From an uncultured Campylobacter sp. (GTDB lineage: Bacteria > Campylobacterota > Campylobacteria > Campylobacterales > Campylobacteraceae), in contig NZ_CAURPW010000002.1 of assembly GCF_963526985.1 (NCBI RefSeq), forward strand, positions 62,001 to 126,000: a stretch of 64,000 nt of DNA, in the 5' to 3' direction. Of this stretch, positions 45,156-54,120 are shown one piece after another. A program made the translations under genes and the position numbers. The notes under the pieces were generated by a model, which saw only the letters and a list, made by a program, of their open reading frames with translations, was not told where the DNA came from and searched no databases. Numbering within the stretch: position 1 is the stretch's first letter; the number at the start of each line of letters is the position of its first letter.

Positions 45156-45278
45156 TTATTCTCCTTTACTTTCAACTTGTTTCTTAGTTTGCTCTTTTGA
45201 GCTATCTAATCCTTTTCTCTTACGTAATCTTCTAAATGCGCTTGAAAATGTAGATAAAGTCAAATCCTTAAATTTCAT
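45156..45278 (-). CDS. Small 40-residue basic peptide ORF coupled to the phase-variable gene
   Basis: ATG at 45278 follows GAAAGGAAAAAGAA; the stop is TAA at 45156-45158, then AG and the ATG of the next gene. The product starts MKFKDLTLSTFSSAFRRLRK and ends SKEQTKKQVESKGE, so it is strongly basic with an amphipathic front. The AAAGGAG near its end is the ribosome-binding site of the next gene, so the two are almost surely translated together. The codon use is AT-rich (TTA, AGA, AAA) and unlike its neighbours. Its function is unknown. It is too short for usual gene callers. Confidence 0.55.
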   Translation of the reverse strand: MKFKDLTLSTFSSAFRRLRKRKGLDSSKEQTKKQVESKGE

Positions 45279-45320
45279 TTCTTTTTCCTTTCTTTAAATT
45301 TTACGCAAACGGCGGCAAAT

Positions 45321-46766
45321 TTACGCTGTAAACGTCTTTAAGGTTTCGTTGTATTTGTTTTCGTCCTCGCACTGAATGAGTAGCAAGTCGCCCTCCTCAA
45401 ACACCGATGAGCCCGTCGGTTTGATGTATTCGCCCTTGCGCTTGATGAGCAGCACCAAAAAGTCGCTAGGCAGCTCAAGCTCGGCTAGGTTTTTGCCCAC
45501 GACTTCGGAGTCAAAGCGTATGGTGTGTTGGCGTAAAGTGTGATAAAAAATCGGCAAATTCGACATCTCGACCTCTTTTGGCACGACTTCTTCTTTGACG
45601 CCGCATTTTTGCGCGACCTTTTCTAGCGTCATGCCCTGGATGATGATCGAGACGAATACTACAAAAAATATCGTGTTAAAGATTAGCTCGGAATTCGGTA
45701 AATTTGCCCCGAACGGATAGGTCGCAAGTACGATAGGAACGACGCCGCGAAGTCCGACCCATGAGATAAATATCTTTTCTTTAACATTATACCTAGAAAG
45801 CAAGAGCGAGAGAAAAACGCCCATAGGACGCGCGACGAACATGATCCAAAACGCAACCACGGCACCCGCAAGCGCGACGGCAGGCAACTGGGAAGGATTC
45901 ACCAAAAGTCCCAGCGTCAAAAAGATGACGATCTGCATCGTCCACGCGATACCGTCGTGAAAACCGATCAAATTTTTCTTATGCGCGAACTCTTTTTTGT
46001 TTATAAACATTCCCGCGATATATACGGCAAGAAAGCCGTTGCCCCCGACCTTGCCCGCCAGCACGTATAAAAGCATCACCCAAGCCATCGAAAACACGGG
46101 GTAAAGCCCCCAGTACTCAAGCCTAAGGCGGTTAAAAAGCCCCGGCAGCGCGACGCCAAACATATAGCCCATCAGCCCGCCTAGCAAAAACTGCTTTACT
46201 AACGTAAGCGCGACGTCCGGAACGCTAGGAATCGTAGCTATAGAGATGATTTGCAGTATCGTGACGGTTAAAAAGATCGCCATCGGGTCGTTCGATCCGG
46301 ACTCTAGCTCTAAAAGCGGGCGAATATTATTTCGCAGCAAAATTTCCTTTGCTCCTAGTATCGCAAACACCGCGGCAGCGTCGGTCGAGGAGATGATAGA
46401 GCCAAAGAGCAAAGCCTCTAGCCAGTCAAGGCCTAGCAGGTATTTTACCAGCACGGCTATCATGCCCGCAGTCAGCACGACGCCAAGAGTCGCTAGGATG
46501 ATGCCGTTTACCATAACGGGGCGGATAGATTTTAGATTCGTATCAAGACCGCCCGCGTAAAGTATAAAAATAAGCGCGATAGTGCCCACGTCTTGGGCGA
46601 TTTGGCGATTATCAAAAGCAAGTCCGAGCAGCCCGTCCGAGCCTGCAAGCATACCGACTGCTAAAAAAACGACTAAGGACGGAACGCCGAATCTATCTGA
46701 AACCTTGCTAGAGACGATACAAGCGATAAGTAGGATAGAGAAAAATAGTAAAAAAGTTTCTAACAT
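45321..46766 (-). CDS. Potassium/proton antiporter, CPA1 family with RCK_C domain (NhaP2/CvrA-like)
   Basis: A 481-residue membrane antiporter. The membrane part has about 12 helices with VGMLAGSDGLLGLAFDN, ALIFILYAGGLD, GSIISSTDAAAVFAIL and LELESGSNDPMAIFLTV (the ion-binding Asp pair region SND). A C-terminal cytoplasmic RCK/TrkA-C domain follows (VVGKNLAELELPSDFLVLL, EGDLLLIQCEDENKY). It exchanges K+ for H+ to adjust cell K+ and pH. C. jejuni has an antiporter, annotated kefB, at the same place next to hspR. Confidence 0.9.
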   Translation of the reverse strand: MLETFLLFFSILLIACIVSSKVSDRFGVPSLVVFLAVGMLAGSDGLLGLAFDNRQIAQDVGTIALIFILYAGGLDTNLKSIRPVMVNGIILATLGVVLTAGMIAVLVKYLLGLDWLEALLFGSIISSTDAAAVFAILGAKEILLRNNIRPLLELESGSNDPMAIFLTVTILQIISIATIPSVPDVALTLVKQFLLGGLMGYMFGVALPGLFNRLRLEYWGLYPVFSMAWVMLLYVLAGKVGGNGFLAVYIAGMFINKKEFAHKKNLIGFHDGIAWTMQIVIFLTLGLLVNPSQLPAVALAGAVVAFWIMFVARPMGVFLSLLLSRYNVKEKIFISWVGLRGVVPIVLATYPFGANLPNSELIFNTIFFVVFVSIIIQGMTLEKVAQKCGVKEEVVPKEVEMSNLPIFYHTLRQHTIRFDSEVVGKNLAELELPSDFLVLLIKRKGEYIKPTGSSVFEEGDLLLIQCEDENKYNETLKTFTA

Positions 46767-46890
46767 TGTGCCTCATTTGGGTTCAAAGCGGACAAATTTA
46801 AGGCTAAATTTAGCGCCCTAATAGCCTCAAATTTGGCGCGTTTCGTAAATAAATTTTACCCGATTTTACCTTTTTTAACGATAAAAAGGA

Positions 46891-47268
46891 TTAATTTTTA
46901 TCATCGTAAAAGATGAGATCAAAGCTATTTTTGCGCTTTACCAGAGCCTTTTTGGACGGCACGGCATTTTGTTCAAATTTAGCCAGTTCCTCTTTCATCT
47001 GCCTTATCACGGCCTCAGACTGCTCGATCTGATCTTTTAGCTGCAAGATGATATCAACGCCTGCTAAATTTACGCCAAGATCGCGCGTTAGACGTAGTAT
47101 CATCTTGATGCGGTCCATATCTTTTTCCGAGTAAAGGCGCATCTTGCCCTCGGTTCTGGACGGCTCTAGCAGCCCCTCGCGCTCGTATTGGCGCAACGTT
47201 TGCGGATGTATGGAGAGGACCTTTGCTACGACGCTGATTAGATAGACCGGTTCTTCGTATTGCTTCAT
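46891..47268 (-). CDS. hspR: Heat-shock repressor HspR (MerR family)
   Basis: A 125-residue regulator. The MerR-type helix-turn-helix is YLISVVAKVLSIHPQTLRQYEREGLLEPSR (positions ~7-36), followed by MRLYSEKDMDRIKMI and a coiled helix (VDIILQLKDQIEQSEAVI). HspR represses chaperone operons by binding HAIR-type inverted repeats. It starts 2 bases from the cbpA stop, so it is autoregulated with cbpA from the promoter at 48194-48223, where a HAIR-like operator is visible. Confidence 0.94.
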   Translation of the reverse strand: MKQYEEPVYLISVVAKVLSIHPQTLRQYEREGLLEPSRTEGKMRLYSEKDMDRIKMILRLTRDLGVNLAGVDIILQLKDQIEQSEAVIRQMKEELAKFEQNAVPSKKALVKRKNSFDLIFYDDKN

Positions 47269-47269
47269 C

Positions 47270-48160
47270 TTATACCTCCGGGAGTTTTTGCTTCATAAGC
47301 TCGGCTAGTTCGCCGTCTAGGGCATTTACGTCCGGCAAAGAGACGCGCGCGCGCAAGTACAAATCGCCGAATATCCCGCTTTTTCTATTTTGCACGCCGT
47401 ATCCTTTGAGCCTGATTTTTTGCCCAGATTTTGAGTTTTCGGCGATTTTTATCGTGACGTCTTTTTTAGGCGTTTTTACCTCTATCTTGCCGCCAAACAT
47501 CATTGTTTTTAAAGGAATTAGCACGTCTTTATATAGATCGTCGCCGTCTCTTTCGTACTCGTCGCTAGGCGCAATATTTACGGTTAGTATTAGATCGCCG
47601 CGCCCGCCGTTACCTTTGCCTTTTATGCGTAGCTTTTCGCCGTTATTTATGCCGTTTGGGATTTTTATTTTGATGTTTTCGCCGTTAAAATTTATCGAGT
47701 GCTCGCCGCCCTTTACCGCTACGTCAAACGGGATAGTTACCTTTGCCCGCGAGTCCATATCCTCATCGTCCTCAAAGCCGCCAAAGCCGCCCGTCTGCCT
47801 AAAGCCGCTAAAACCGCCTCTGCTAGAAAAACCGCCAAAACCGCTAGCGCCACCGCTAAAGCCGCCGCCGAAGATATTTTTTAAAATTTCGTCCAAATTT
47901 CCCATGCCCGAGCTGCTCGCAAAGTCATGAAAATTCTGTCCGCCGAACATCGCGTCGCCGTGCCTGTCGTACTGCGCGCGCTTTTTTTCGTCGCTTAAAA
48001 TTTCATACGCGGCGTTTATTTCTTTAAATTTATCCTCCGCGCCCGGGTCTTTGTTGATATCTGGATGATATTTGCGCGCCAGCCTCCTATACGCCTTTTT
48101 TATCTCGTCTGCGGAGGCCTTTTCGGACACGCCTAACGTTTCGTAAAGACTATTGCTCAT
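47270..48160 (-). CDS. cbpA: DnaJ-class co-chaperone CbpA (curved DNA-binding protein type)
   Basis: A 296-residue J-protein. The J domain (residues 1-70) contains [20 protein letters not shown] with the HPD motif. A Gly/Phe-rich linker ([20 protein letters not shown], then [12 protein letters not shown]) follows, and the C-terminal substrate domains contain [10 protein letters not shown] and [12 protein letters not shown]. No CxxCxGxG zinc repeats, so it is CbpA-like rather than DnaJ. It heads the cbpA-hspR operon. Confidence 0.94.
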   Translation of the reverse strand: MSNSLYETLGVSEKASADEIKKAYRRLARKYHPDINKDPGAEDKFKEINAAYEILSDEKKRAQYDRHGDAMFGGQNFHDFASSSGMGNLDEILKNIFGGGFSGGASGFGGFSSRGGFSGFRQTGGFGGFEDDEDMDSRAKVTIPFDVAVKGGEHSINFNGENIKIKIPNGINNGEKLRIKGKGNGGRGDLILTVNIAPSDEYERDGDDLYKDVLIPLKTMMFGGKIEVKTPKKDVTIKIAENSKSGQKIRLKGYGVQNRKSGIFGDLYLRARVSLPDVNALDGELAELMKQKLPEV

Positions 48161-48193
48161 GTTATATCCTTTTAGTCAATTAATTTTATAGCG

Positions 48194-48228
48194 ATTATAG
48201 CACAAAGCTTTAGCGTATGTCAATCAAG
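48194..48228 (-). promoter_or_regulatory. cbpA-hspR promoter with HAIR-like HspR operator
   Basis: On the minus strand a consensus -35 TTGACA (48223-48218), 18-base spacer and TATAAT (48199-48194) lie 34 bases upstream of the cbpA ATG. CTTGATT-N7-GCTAAAG (48228-48208) overlaps the -35 and spacer and resembles the HspR operator CTTGAGT-N7-ACTCAAG with the exact spacing (6/7 and 5/7 matches). Confidence 0.65.
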
Positions 48229-48272
48229 TATAGTAAATAAGATAATTTTAAACGGCTTAAAGAATAATTAAC

Positions 48273-48299
48273 TTTACATTGAGCTTAGCGCCATATAAT
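48273..48299 (+). promoter_or_regulatory. Sigma-70 promoter of htrA
   Basis: TATAAT at 48294-48299 with a weak TTTACA 15 bases upstream; the htrA ATG is at 48335 with AAAAGGAAAAGCA before it. Confidence 0.5.
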
Positions 48300-48334
48300 C
48301 GCGCTTTGAAAAATTTTATCCAAAAGGAAAAGCA

Positions 48335-49753
48335 ATGAAAAAGATAACCGTATTATCTTTGGCTACGTCTTGCGCAATCTTTGCCGCAAGCATAAATTTT
48401 AACGAACCCGCAGAGGATTTTACTAGAATAAATCCCGAATTTAATAAAAACGTCGTCCTCTCCTACAATAGCTCCATCGCCGATGCTAAAAAATCAGTCG
48501 TAAATATCTCTACTACAAAAACACTAAACGGCGCGGGAGCCGATATGGGCGATATGTTTAACGATCCTTTTTTTAAAGATTTCTTCGGCTTTCAGTTTAA
48601 TATCCCTCAAGAAAAGCAAAAAAGCAGTTCTTTGGGATCTGGCGTCATCATCTCCTCCGACGGCTACATCGTGACCAACAACCACGTGGTAGAAGATAGC
48701 GACGAGATCGTAGTCACGCTGCTAGATAGCGACAAAGAGTACAAAGCTAAAATCATCGGCACCGATCCCAAAACCGACCTAGCTATCATCAAAATCGACG
48801 CTAAAGAGCTAAAAGCCATACCTTTTGCCGACTCGGCTAAGCTAATGGAAGGAGATATAGTTTTTGCCATCGGAAATCCTTTCGGCGTTGGCGGCAGTAT
48901 CACTCAGGGTATAGTCTCAGGCCTAAACAAAGACAACATCGGACTAAATCAATACGAAAATTTCATCCAAACCGACGCCTCGATAAATCCGGGCAACTCA
49001 GGCGGCGCGCTAGTCGATAGCCGCGGCTATCTAGTGGGCATAAACTCAGCTATCCTTAGCCGCAGCGGCGGAAACAACGGCATCGGCTTTGCCATCCCGT
49101 CAAATATGACCAAAGATATAGCCAAAAAACTCATCGAAGACGGCAAGATCGAGCGCGGATATATCGGCGTGATGATAGCAAATCTCAACGAGCAGCAAAA
49201 AGAGATCTACAAAAACAAAGAAGGCGCGCTAATTAGCAGCGTAGAAAAGGGATTGCCGGCCGATATCGCGGGCATTAAACGAGGCGATCTAGTCGTAAAA
49301 ATCGACGATAAAGATATCAAAAACGCAAACGACCTAAAAAATCTCATCGGCTCGCTAGCTCCAAACAAAGAGATCACGCTAACCTACGAGCGCTCGGGCA
49401 AGCTAGAGACTGCTAAGATAAAACTAGCCAATGCCAACGCCCAGTCAAGCGGCGGCAAAGCGACCAAAGGCGACTCGGCGATAGACGGCCTTAGCGTAAC
49501 GTCGATCGATGATAACGCGAGGTTTAAGTATAGACTAGCCTCAGACGTCGCAGGCGTGCTCGTTACAGACGTAAAATCAGGCTCAAACGCCGAAAAATTC
49601 GGCTTTGAAAAAGGCGATATCATCATCCAGGTCGCCGAGGAAAATATCAAAAATTTAGACGACTTTAACAAGGCCGTAGCAAACGCCAAGGGCAAAAAAA
49701 CTCTCGTTTGGGTCAATCGCGGCGGACTTTTCCAAGGCCTTGTTATCAAATAA
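48335..49753 (+). CDS. htrA: Periplasmic serine protease/chaperone HtrA (DegP/DegQ family)
   Basis: A 472-residue periplasmic protease. Signal peptide MKKITVLSLATSCAIFAAS; catalytic triad His117 (TNNHVVED), Asp148 (TDLAIIKID) and Ser222 (NPGNSGGAL); LA loop DPFFKDFFGFQFN. Two PDZ domains follow (GYIGVMIANLNEQQKEIY, GADLVVKIDDKDI-like, then VAGVLVTDVKSGSNAEKFGF). It degrades misfolded envelope proteins, and in Campylobacter it is also secreted and cleaves E-cadherin. It diverges from cbpA-hspR. A terminator follows. Confidence 0.96.
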   Translation: MKKITVLSLATSCAIFAASINFNEPAEDFTRINPEFNKNVVLSYNSSIADAKKSVVNISTTKTLNGAGADMGDMFNDPFFKDFFGFQFNIPQEKQKSSSLGSGVIISSDGYIVTNNHVVEDSDEIVVTLLDSDKEYKAKIIGTDPKTDLAIIKIDAKELKAIPFADSAKLMEGDIVFAIGNPFGVGGSITQGIVSGLNKDNIGLNQYENFIQTDASINPGNSGGALVDSRGYLVGINSAILSRSGGNNGIGFAIPSNMTKDIAKKLIEDGKIERGYIGVMIANLNEQQKEIYKNKEGALISSVEKGLPADIAGIKRGDLVVKIDDKDIKNANDLKNLIGSLAPNKEITLTYERSGKLETAKIKLANANAQSSGGKATKGDSAIDGLSVTSIDDNARFKYRLASDVAGVLVTDVKSGSNAEKFGFEKGDIIIQVAEENIKNLDDFNKAVANAKGKKTLVWVNRGGLFQGLVIK

Positions 49754-49762
49754 TCTAAGACT

Positions 49763-49788
49763 AAGGCGCGCTAAAATGCGCCTTTTTC
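49763..49788 (+). terminator. Rho-independent terminator of htrA
   Basis: AAGGCGC, an 8-base loop, GCGCCTT and a T-run, 10 bases after the htrA stop. The remaining spacer to 50070 shows only a TAAAAT box at 50008-50013 for the next gene. Confidence 0.8.
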
Positions 49789-50070
49789 TAAATTTATCCT
49801 TTTTCTCGCCGGCTTGCCTCTATAAAGCAAGCTTAAATTTACCCTATTTTATCGCAGCGCCCGGTTACGTCTTTGCTTAATTTAAAATCCTTGCCCGCAG
49901 TCTAAATTTACCGCCTCAACCTCGCGCTCGTTTGCCGTCTAAAAAATAAATCGCATTTTAATTTTACTCTGCAGGGTTTATTTGATTTTAGTAGCAGCTA
50001 AGTTTGCTAAAATGCCTACTCTTAAGCAAATTTAGGCTAAATTTTAAAATCTATCTAAAAAGGATAAAGC

Positions 50071-51657
50071 ATGAACGAAAACGAAATCTCGCTGGCTAGC
50101 AAAATAAAAAACGAGATAAATCTAACGATAAAAAAGGAGCTAAAAGAGCGCTACAAGGGTGAGGCGCCATACTCGCGGTGCCGCGTACAGGAAGGATATT
50201 ACGATACTTTTACCCTAGAGTGCGGCAGACGCGGTTTTAGCATGTCTTATAGCGACTCGTATTATGACGCGAGCGAGCTTAGCGAGGATGAGCTAAAAGC
50301 GGCTTTGCCGCTCATCGTAAAAGGCGTAGAGAAGGAATTTTTAGACGAAAATAACCTGCCGTTTTTCGCGTACAAGCTAAATTTGTCGGTCAAATTTGAA
50401 AGCGAGGACTCGCCGCGTAAATTTTACTTTGAGAACGCGGCTAGAAAGGCCGAACTAAAGCGCAGACTAGAAGACTATATCGGCGAAGTCATTACTCGGC
50501 GCACGGCAAAGGTCAAGGACGAACGCGAGCTTTACGTATTTATGGGGCACGTTTTTGATCTGCCTCTTATGGATTATGACGAATTTGCGCTTATAGAGCT
50601 GATAGAAAAATTTGAACTAGCCGTGCGGGACTCTAAAAGCAAACATCTAACCGATGAGTTTAAAGAGGCGCTTACTTGCTATCTGCAAGATTGGCGAGAC
50701 GATAAATTTATGCCTAAATTTTACGATATTTACGGAGATGACTGGGAGAGGACTTATGAGCTTAAAAAGGACTTTAAACCCCAAAACGTAAGCGCCGGCG
50801 AGCTTGCGCTTTTCGTGCGAGCGGCGTTTTGGCGGATCAAATATAAAAGCTTTAGCTGGGACGTAAAATTTGCGCGCAAAGACCTCGAGAGCGCGGCTCT
50901 GATTTTCGGTTCGGCGCAGGCGCAAAAGTATTTAGACCACGGCACAGGCGAGTTAGACGAAAGCCTAACGAGATTTAAGGACGCAGACGTAGAGTGCGCC
51001 GCAAACGATGTTTTTGCGCAAATTAGCGTAAAAATCAAAAACGAAACGCCTCAGGCTTACAAAAAGGCGCTAATATTTATCGTAAATCTGCTTCGTGCGG
51101 GCTTTACGGCTAGCTACGCCGTTAAATTTAGCTCCAAAGCGGATAAAATTTATCTGCCGATAAAAGGGCTTGAAAAGACGCAGACGCACCGATTTTTCGC
51201 TACCGCGCTAGCGCATGGGATAGACTTGGAGCTTGAGCTTTATGCCAAAGAAGCTCTAAGGCATAAATACGAATTTTACGCCGATATAAACGACGAAAAG
51301 TGCCTAATGACGGGCAGTTACGCGGTATTTGGCCTTGCGCTAAAAAGCGAGAAATATTTCGCGCTAGCTAAGCGGTATTTTAAAAACGTAGACGACGAAC
51401 ATCAAAGCGCGCATATAAAATTTATCGAGGCTTTTATCGATAGATACGGCGTTAGCGCGCAGAGCTTGGACGTATTGGTCGATGCCTTCTCGTCGTATCA
51501 GGATGATAAAATTTATAAAAATTTACGTGCGCTAATGGACGAACCTGCTAACAAAGCCCTGTTTTTGCGCGCTCTTGAAAATCTAAAAGGTTATAAAAAG
51601 GAAAATGCGGCGTATGCGGCCTGGGGGCGGGGCTGGGAGAAGGAAATTTCTGGTTGA
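50071..51657 (+). CDS. Large hypothetical protein between htrA and cprR
   Basis: A 528-residue, acidic, cytoplasmic protein with no signal peptide or membrane segment. AAAAGGATAAAGC precedes the ATG. The N-terminal 130 residues are alpha/beta (QEGYYDTFTLECGRRGFSMS, then YDASELSEDELKAALPLI), and the rest is mostly helical, with repeat-like helix pairs (FARKDLESAALIFGSAQAQK, KYFALAKRYFKNVDDE). I do not recognise a family; a DUF6138-like or Sel1/TPR-like helical array is possible. In C. jejuni htrA and cprR are adjacent, so this gene is an insertion relative to that order. Its codon use matches the neighbours. Confidence 0.8.
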   Translation: MNENEISLASKIKNEINLTIKKELKERYKGEAPYSRCRVQEGYYDTFTLECGRRGFSMSYSDSYYDASELSEDELKAALPLIVKGVEKEFLDENNLPFFAYKLNLSVKFESEDSPRKFYFENAARKAELKRRLEDYIGEVITRRTAKVKDERELYVFMGHVFDLPLMDYDEFALIELIEKFELAVRDSKSKHLTDEFKEALTCYLQDWRDDKFMPKFYDIYGDDWERTYELKKDFKPQNVSAGELALFVRAAFWRIKYKSFSWDVKFARKDLESAALIFGSAQAQKYLDHGTGELDESLTRFKDADVECAANDVFAQISVKIKNETPQAYKKALIFIVNLLRAGFTASYAVKFSSKADKIYLPIKGLEKTQTHRFFATALAHGIDLELELYAKEALRHKYEFYADINDEKCLMTGSYAVFGLALKSEKYFALAKRYFKNVDDEHQSAHIKFIEAFIDRYGVSAQSLDVLVDAFSSYQDDKIYKNLRALMDEPANKALFLRALENLKGYKKENAAYAAWGRGWEKEISG

Positions 51658-51699
51658 TTACGATTTTATAGGTTTGTTTCTTGCGCATATTGACTTTTT

Positions 51700-51766
51700 A
51701 CGCTCAAATTTGGAGCCAATTTTACTAAATTTGACGAACCGAGACCCAAGTCTTGAAAGCGCCAAA
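51700..51766 (+). repeat. Intergenic repeat, copy R3
   Basis: CGCTCAAATTTGGAGCCAA, then TTTACTAAATT and CGAGACCCAAGTCTTGAAAG, in the same order as at 59914-60010. The second block is also found inverted at 60189-60222. Confidence 0.5.
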
Positions 51767-51922
51767 TTTGAGTGAGTTAAATTTGGCGCTATTTTTTATG
51801 TTAAGAAGGAAGGGATTTGAATCACGCTCTGCTTGCAGCTAAGGGCGAAGCGAAGCAAAAATCATTTAAAGGCGCGCAAGAAACTAGCCGCGCTCGCCAT
51901 TAAAAATTTAGCCAAAACTCGT

Positions 51923-51928
51923 TATAAT
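51923..51928 (+). promoter_or_regulatory. Sigma-70 -10 box of cprR-cprS
   Basis: CGTTATAATTA, 21 bases before the cprR ATG, giving a leader of about 15 bases. Confidence 0.55.
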
Positions 51929-51949
51929 TACCGCAAAAAAGGATGGCCG

Positions 51950-52642
51950 ATGATAAAAATTTTGATGATAGAAGACGATTTAGAGCTGGCAGAAATTTTG
52001 ACCGAGTTTTTAGCAAAAAGCGATATGAGCGTAACGACGGCGGAGGAGCCGTATATCGGGCTTTCGACGCTAAATGTCGAGAAATTCGACCTCGTGATCT
52101 TAGATCTCACGCTACCGGGACTTGACGGCCTAGAGGTATGCAAAGAGATCCGCAAGCGCCACGACGTACCCATCATCATTTCAAGCGCGCGCCACGACAT
52201 CACGGACAAAGTAAACGCCCTAGATAACGGCGCGGACGACTACCTGCCAAAACCTTACGACCCGCAGGAGCTGCTAGCTCGTATAAAAAGCCATCTGCGC
52301 CGCCAAAGCACTGTAGCGGGCGCAAATTTAAGCGGCGCAAAGGAGCCTGCGCGAGAGAAAGATATCGCGGTAGACGACTTTAAGCACGTCATCACGCTCA
52401 AAGGCGAGCCGTTAAATTTGACCGCGGCGGAGTACGACATCCTAAAATATATGCTCCAAAAAGAAGGCGGCGCCATCACTCGCGAGGAGTTCATCTATAA
52501 CTGCGCGAGCATCAGCGAGGACTCGACAAACAAAAGCATCGACGTCATCATCGGGCGCATCAGAGGCAAGCTAGGCGACGACCCAAAAGAGCCAAAATAC
52601 ATCCACGCCATCCGCGGCATCGGCTACAAGCTAATGCAGTAA
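51950..52642 (+). CDS. cprR: OmpR-family response regulator (CprR-like)
   Basis: A 230-residue response regulator. The receiver begins KILMIEDDLELAEIL (acidic pair Asp9/Asp10) with the phospho-Asp at LVILDLTLPGLDG (Asp52), the Thr/Ser in IIISSARH, and the Lys in YLPKPYDP. A winged-helix domain follows (LNLTAAEYDILKYMLQKEGG, IDVIIGRIRGKLGDD, IHAIRGIGYKL). The frame extends to 51833; the ATG at 51950 is set by the TATAAT box and AAAAAAGGATGGCCG. With CprS, 11 bases downstream, it controls envelope and biofilm genes in C. jejuni; the target set here is inferred. Confidence 0.9.
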   Translation: MIKILMIEDDLELAEILTEFLAKSDMSVTTAEEPYIGLSTLNVEKFDLVILDLTLPGLDGLEVCKEIRKRHDVPIIISSARHDITDKVNALDNGADDYLPKPYDPQELLARIKSHLRRQSTVAGANLSGAKEPAREKDIAVDDFKHVITLKGEPLNLTAAEYDILKYMLQKEGGAITREEFIYNCASISEDSTNKSIDVIIGRIRGKLGDDPKEPKYIHAIRGIGYKLMQ

Positions 52643-52652
52643 AAGCCCGCAA

Positions 52653-53891
52653 ATGAAACGCTCATCGGTTTTTTACACTATCACTTTTATCTTCGCTTTG
52701 GCGCTAACAAGCATATTTCTCGCGTTTTTATGGCTGATGGACTACGACAAGCAAAACTACGCGCGCGAGCTAAACGCCAAATACTCCACGATCGCTAGAA
52801 ATCAGCTCTTTTTGATGAGCGGTATCATAAACGAAAAAGAGTACGAGCGTCAAACGGGCGACTTTAAGATGCCTGAGATCACGAACGAGCGGCAAAAGGA
52901 GGAGATCCTAGTAAACGCTACGGTGCTTGAGGAGATATCAGCAGACATCGGCTCCAGCGCTATCATGATCTATCAAAATCACCACTATCTAAAAGTCCAG
53001 CACGTGGATAAAGTCCTGCTTTTAAAGGATAACGACTACCAGCCGTACCGCTACGACATCATCAAGATCATCTTTTTGCTAGTCGCGATCATACTTCTTG
53101 CCGCTTACGTTTTTGTTATCAGGAAACTAAAACCGCTAAGAAAACTAAAGCGCCAGATAGCCAAATTTGCCGCGGGCGAGATCGACGAAGTGCAAAACGT
53201 CAGCAGCGGAAACGACGAAATTTCCGAGGTTGCAGAGGCATTTTACGACGCGGTTTGTCAGATCAAAAATTTAAACGCGTCGCGCAAGCTGTTTTTAAGA
53301 AATATAATGCACGAGCTAAAAACGCCGATCACCAAAGGCCGCCTAGCCGCTGAAATGATCGAAAAAAGCAAAAACCAAGAACGCCTTGTGTCGGTTTTTA
53401 TAAAACTTGAAAATCTCATAAACGAATTTGCCGCCGTCGAGCAAGTCACCTCAAACATCGCGCTAAATAACACTAAAATTTGCCGTATCGACGATGTTAT
53501 CGACGAGGCTCTGGATATCGCTATGGTCGATCCCGGACAGGTCACGATCAGTAAGCTAGAGGACGTGAGCCTAAATGCGGACTTTAAGCTACTAGCGATC
53601 GCCGCCAAAAATATGATCGATAACGCGCTAAAATACTCCCCAAACAAGCACGTAAATATCACGATCACGCGCGAGTCGATCAAATTTATCAACGAAGGCG
53701 AGCGGCTGTCAAAGGAGTTGCGCCACTACGTCGAGCCTTTTACCAAGGGCGAAAGCGCGCAAAAGAGCTTCGGCCTAGGGCTTTACATCGTAGAAAATAT
53801 AATCAAAGCCCATAAGCTAACTCTGGGCTACGAATACAAAAACGGACTAAACGTATTTAGCTTTGAAAATCTGCAAAATATCGCGGCGTAG
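52653..53891 (+). CDS. cprS: Sensor histidine kinase (CprS-like)
   Basis: A 412-residue kinase. Two membrane helices (residues ~8-29 and ~137-156) flank a periplasmic sensing domain of about 105 residues. HAMP (KLKPLRKLKRQIAKFAAGE), H-box NIMHELKTPITKGR (His220), N-box NMIDNALKYS and G-box FGLGLYIVENIIKAHKL follow. The D-box is degenerate. It phosphorylates CprR; the signal is unknown. It is the last gene of the unit and its stop is followed by about 230 bases of AAATTT-rich DNA. Confidence 0.9.
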   Translation: MKRSSVFYTITFIFALALTSIFLAFLWLMDYDKQNYARELNAKYSTIARNQLFLMSGIINEKEYERQTGDFKMPEITNERQKEEILVNATVLEEISADIGSSAIMIYQNHHYLKVQHVDKVLLLKDNDYQPYRYDIIKIIFLLVAIILLAAYVFVIRKLKPLRKLKRQIAKFAAGEIDEVQNVSSGNDEISEVAEAFYDAVCQIKNLNASRKLFLRNIMHELKTPITKGRLAAEMIEKSKNQERLVSVFIKLENLINEFAAVEQVTSNIALNNTKICRIDDVIDEALDIAMVDPGQVTISKLEDVSLNADFKLLAIAAKNMIDNALKYSPNKHVNITITRESIKFINEGERLSKELRHYVEPFTKGESAQKSFGLGLYIVENIIKAHKLTLGYEYKNGLNVFSFENLQNIAA

Positions 53892-54120
53892 GCACAAATT
53901 TGAGTGGTTTATAAAATTTGCGGAGCGCGAGGTAAATTTGAGCTAAAATTTGAAGCGAATCGCATTTTGATTAAATTTTGATCGTTGCGACCAATCAAAC
54001 GCCGAATTTGAGTTGTATATTTTGCCGCCCGCTTGTTTTAAATTTGCATATGGTTAAATTTAGCCGCTCCTCGCTACTCATAATAAAAAAACTTTACGGG
54101 CGCAAAATTTAGCCCCTCAC

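Noticed and set aside
47406..47930. 174-codon plus-strand frame opposite cbpA
   Set aside because: Antisense shadow; its Pro/Lys-rich repeats mirror the Gly/Phe linker of CbpA.
51800..51949. N-terminal extension of CprR to 51833
   Set aside because: It crosses a dispersed repeat and the TATAAT box; the receiver domain starts exactly at the ATG at 51950.
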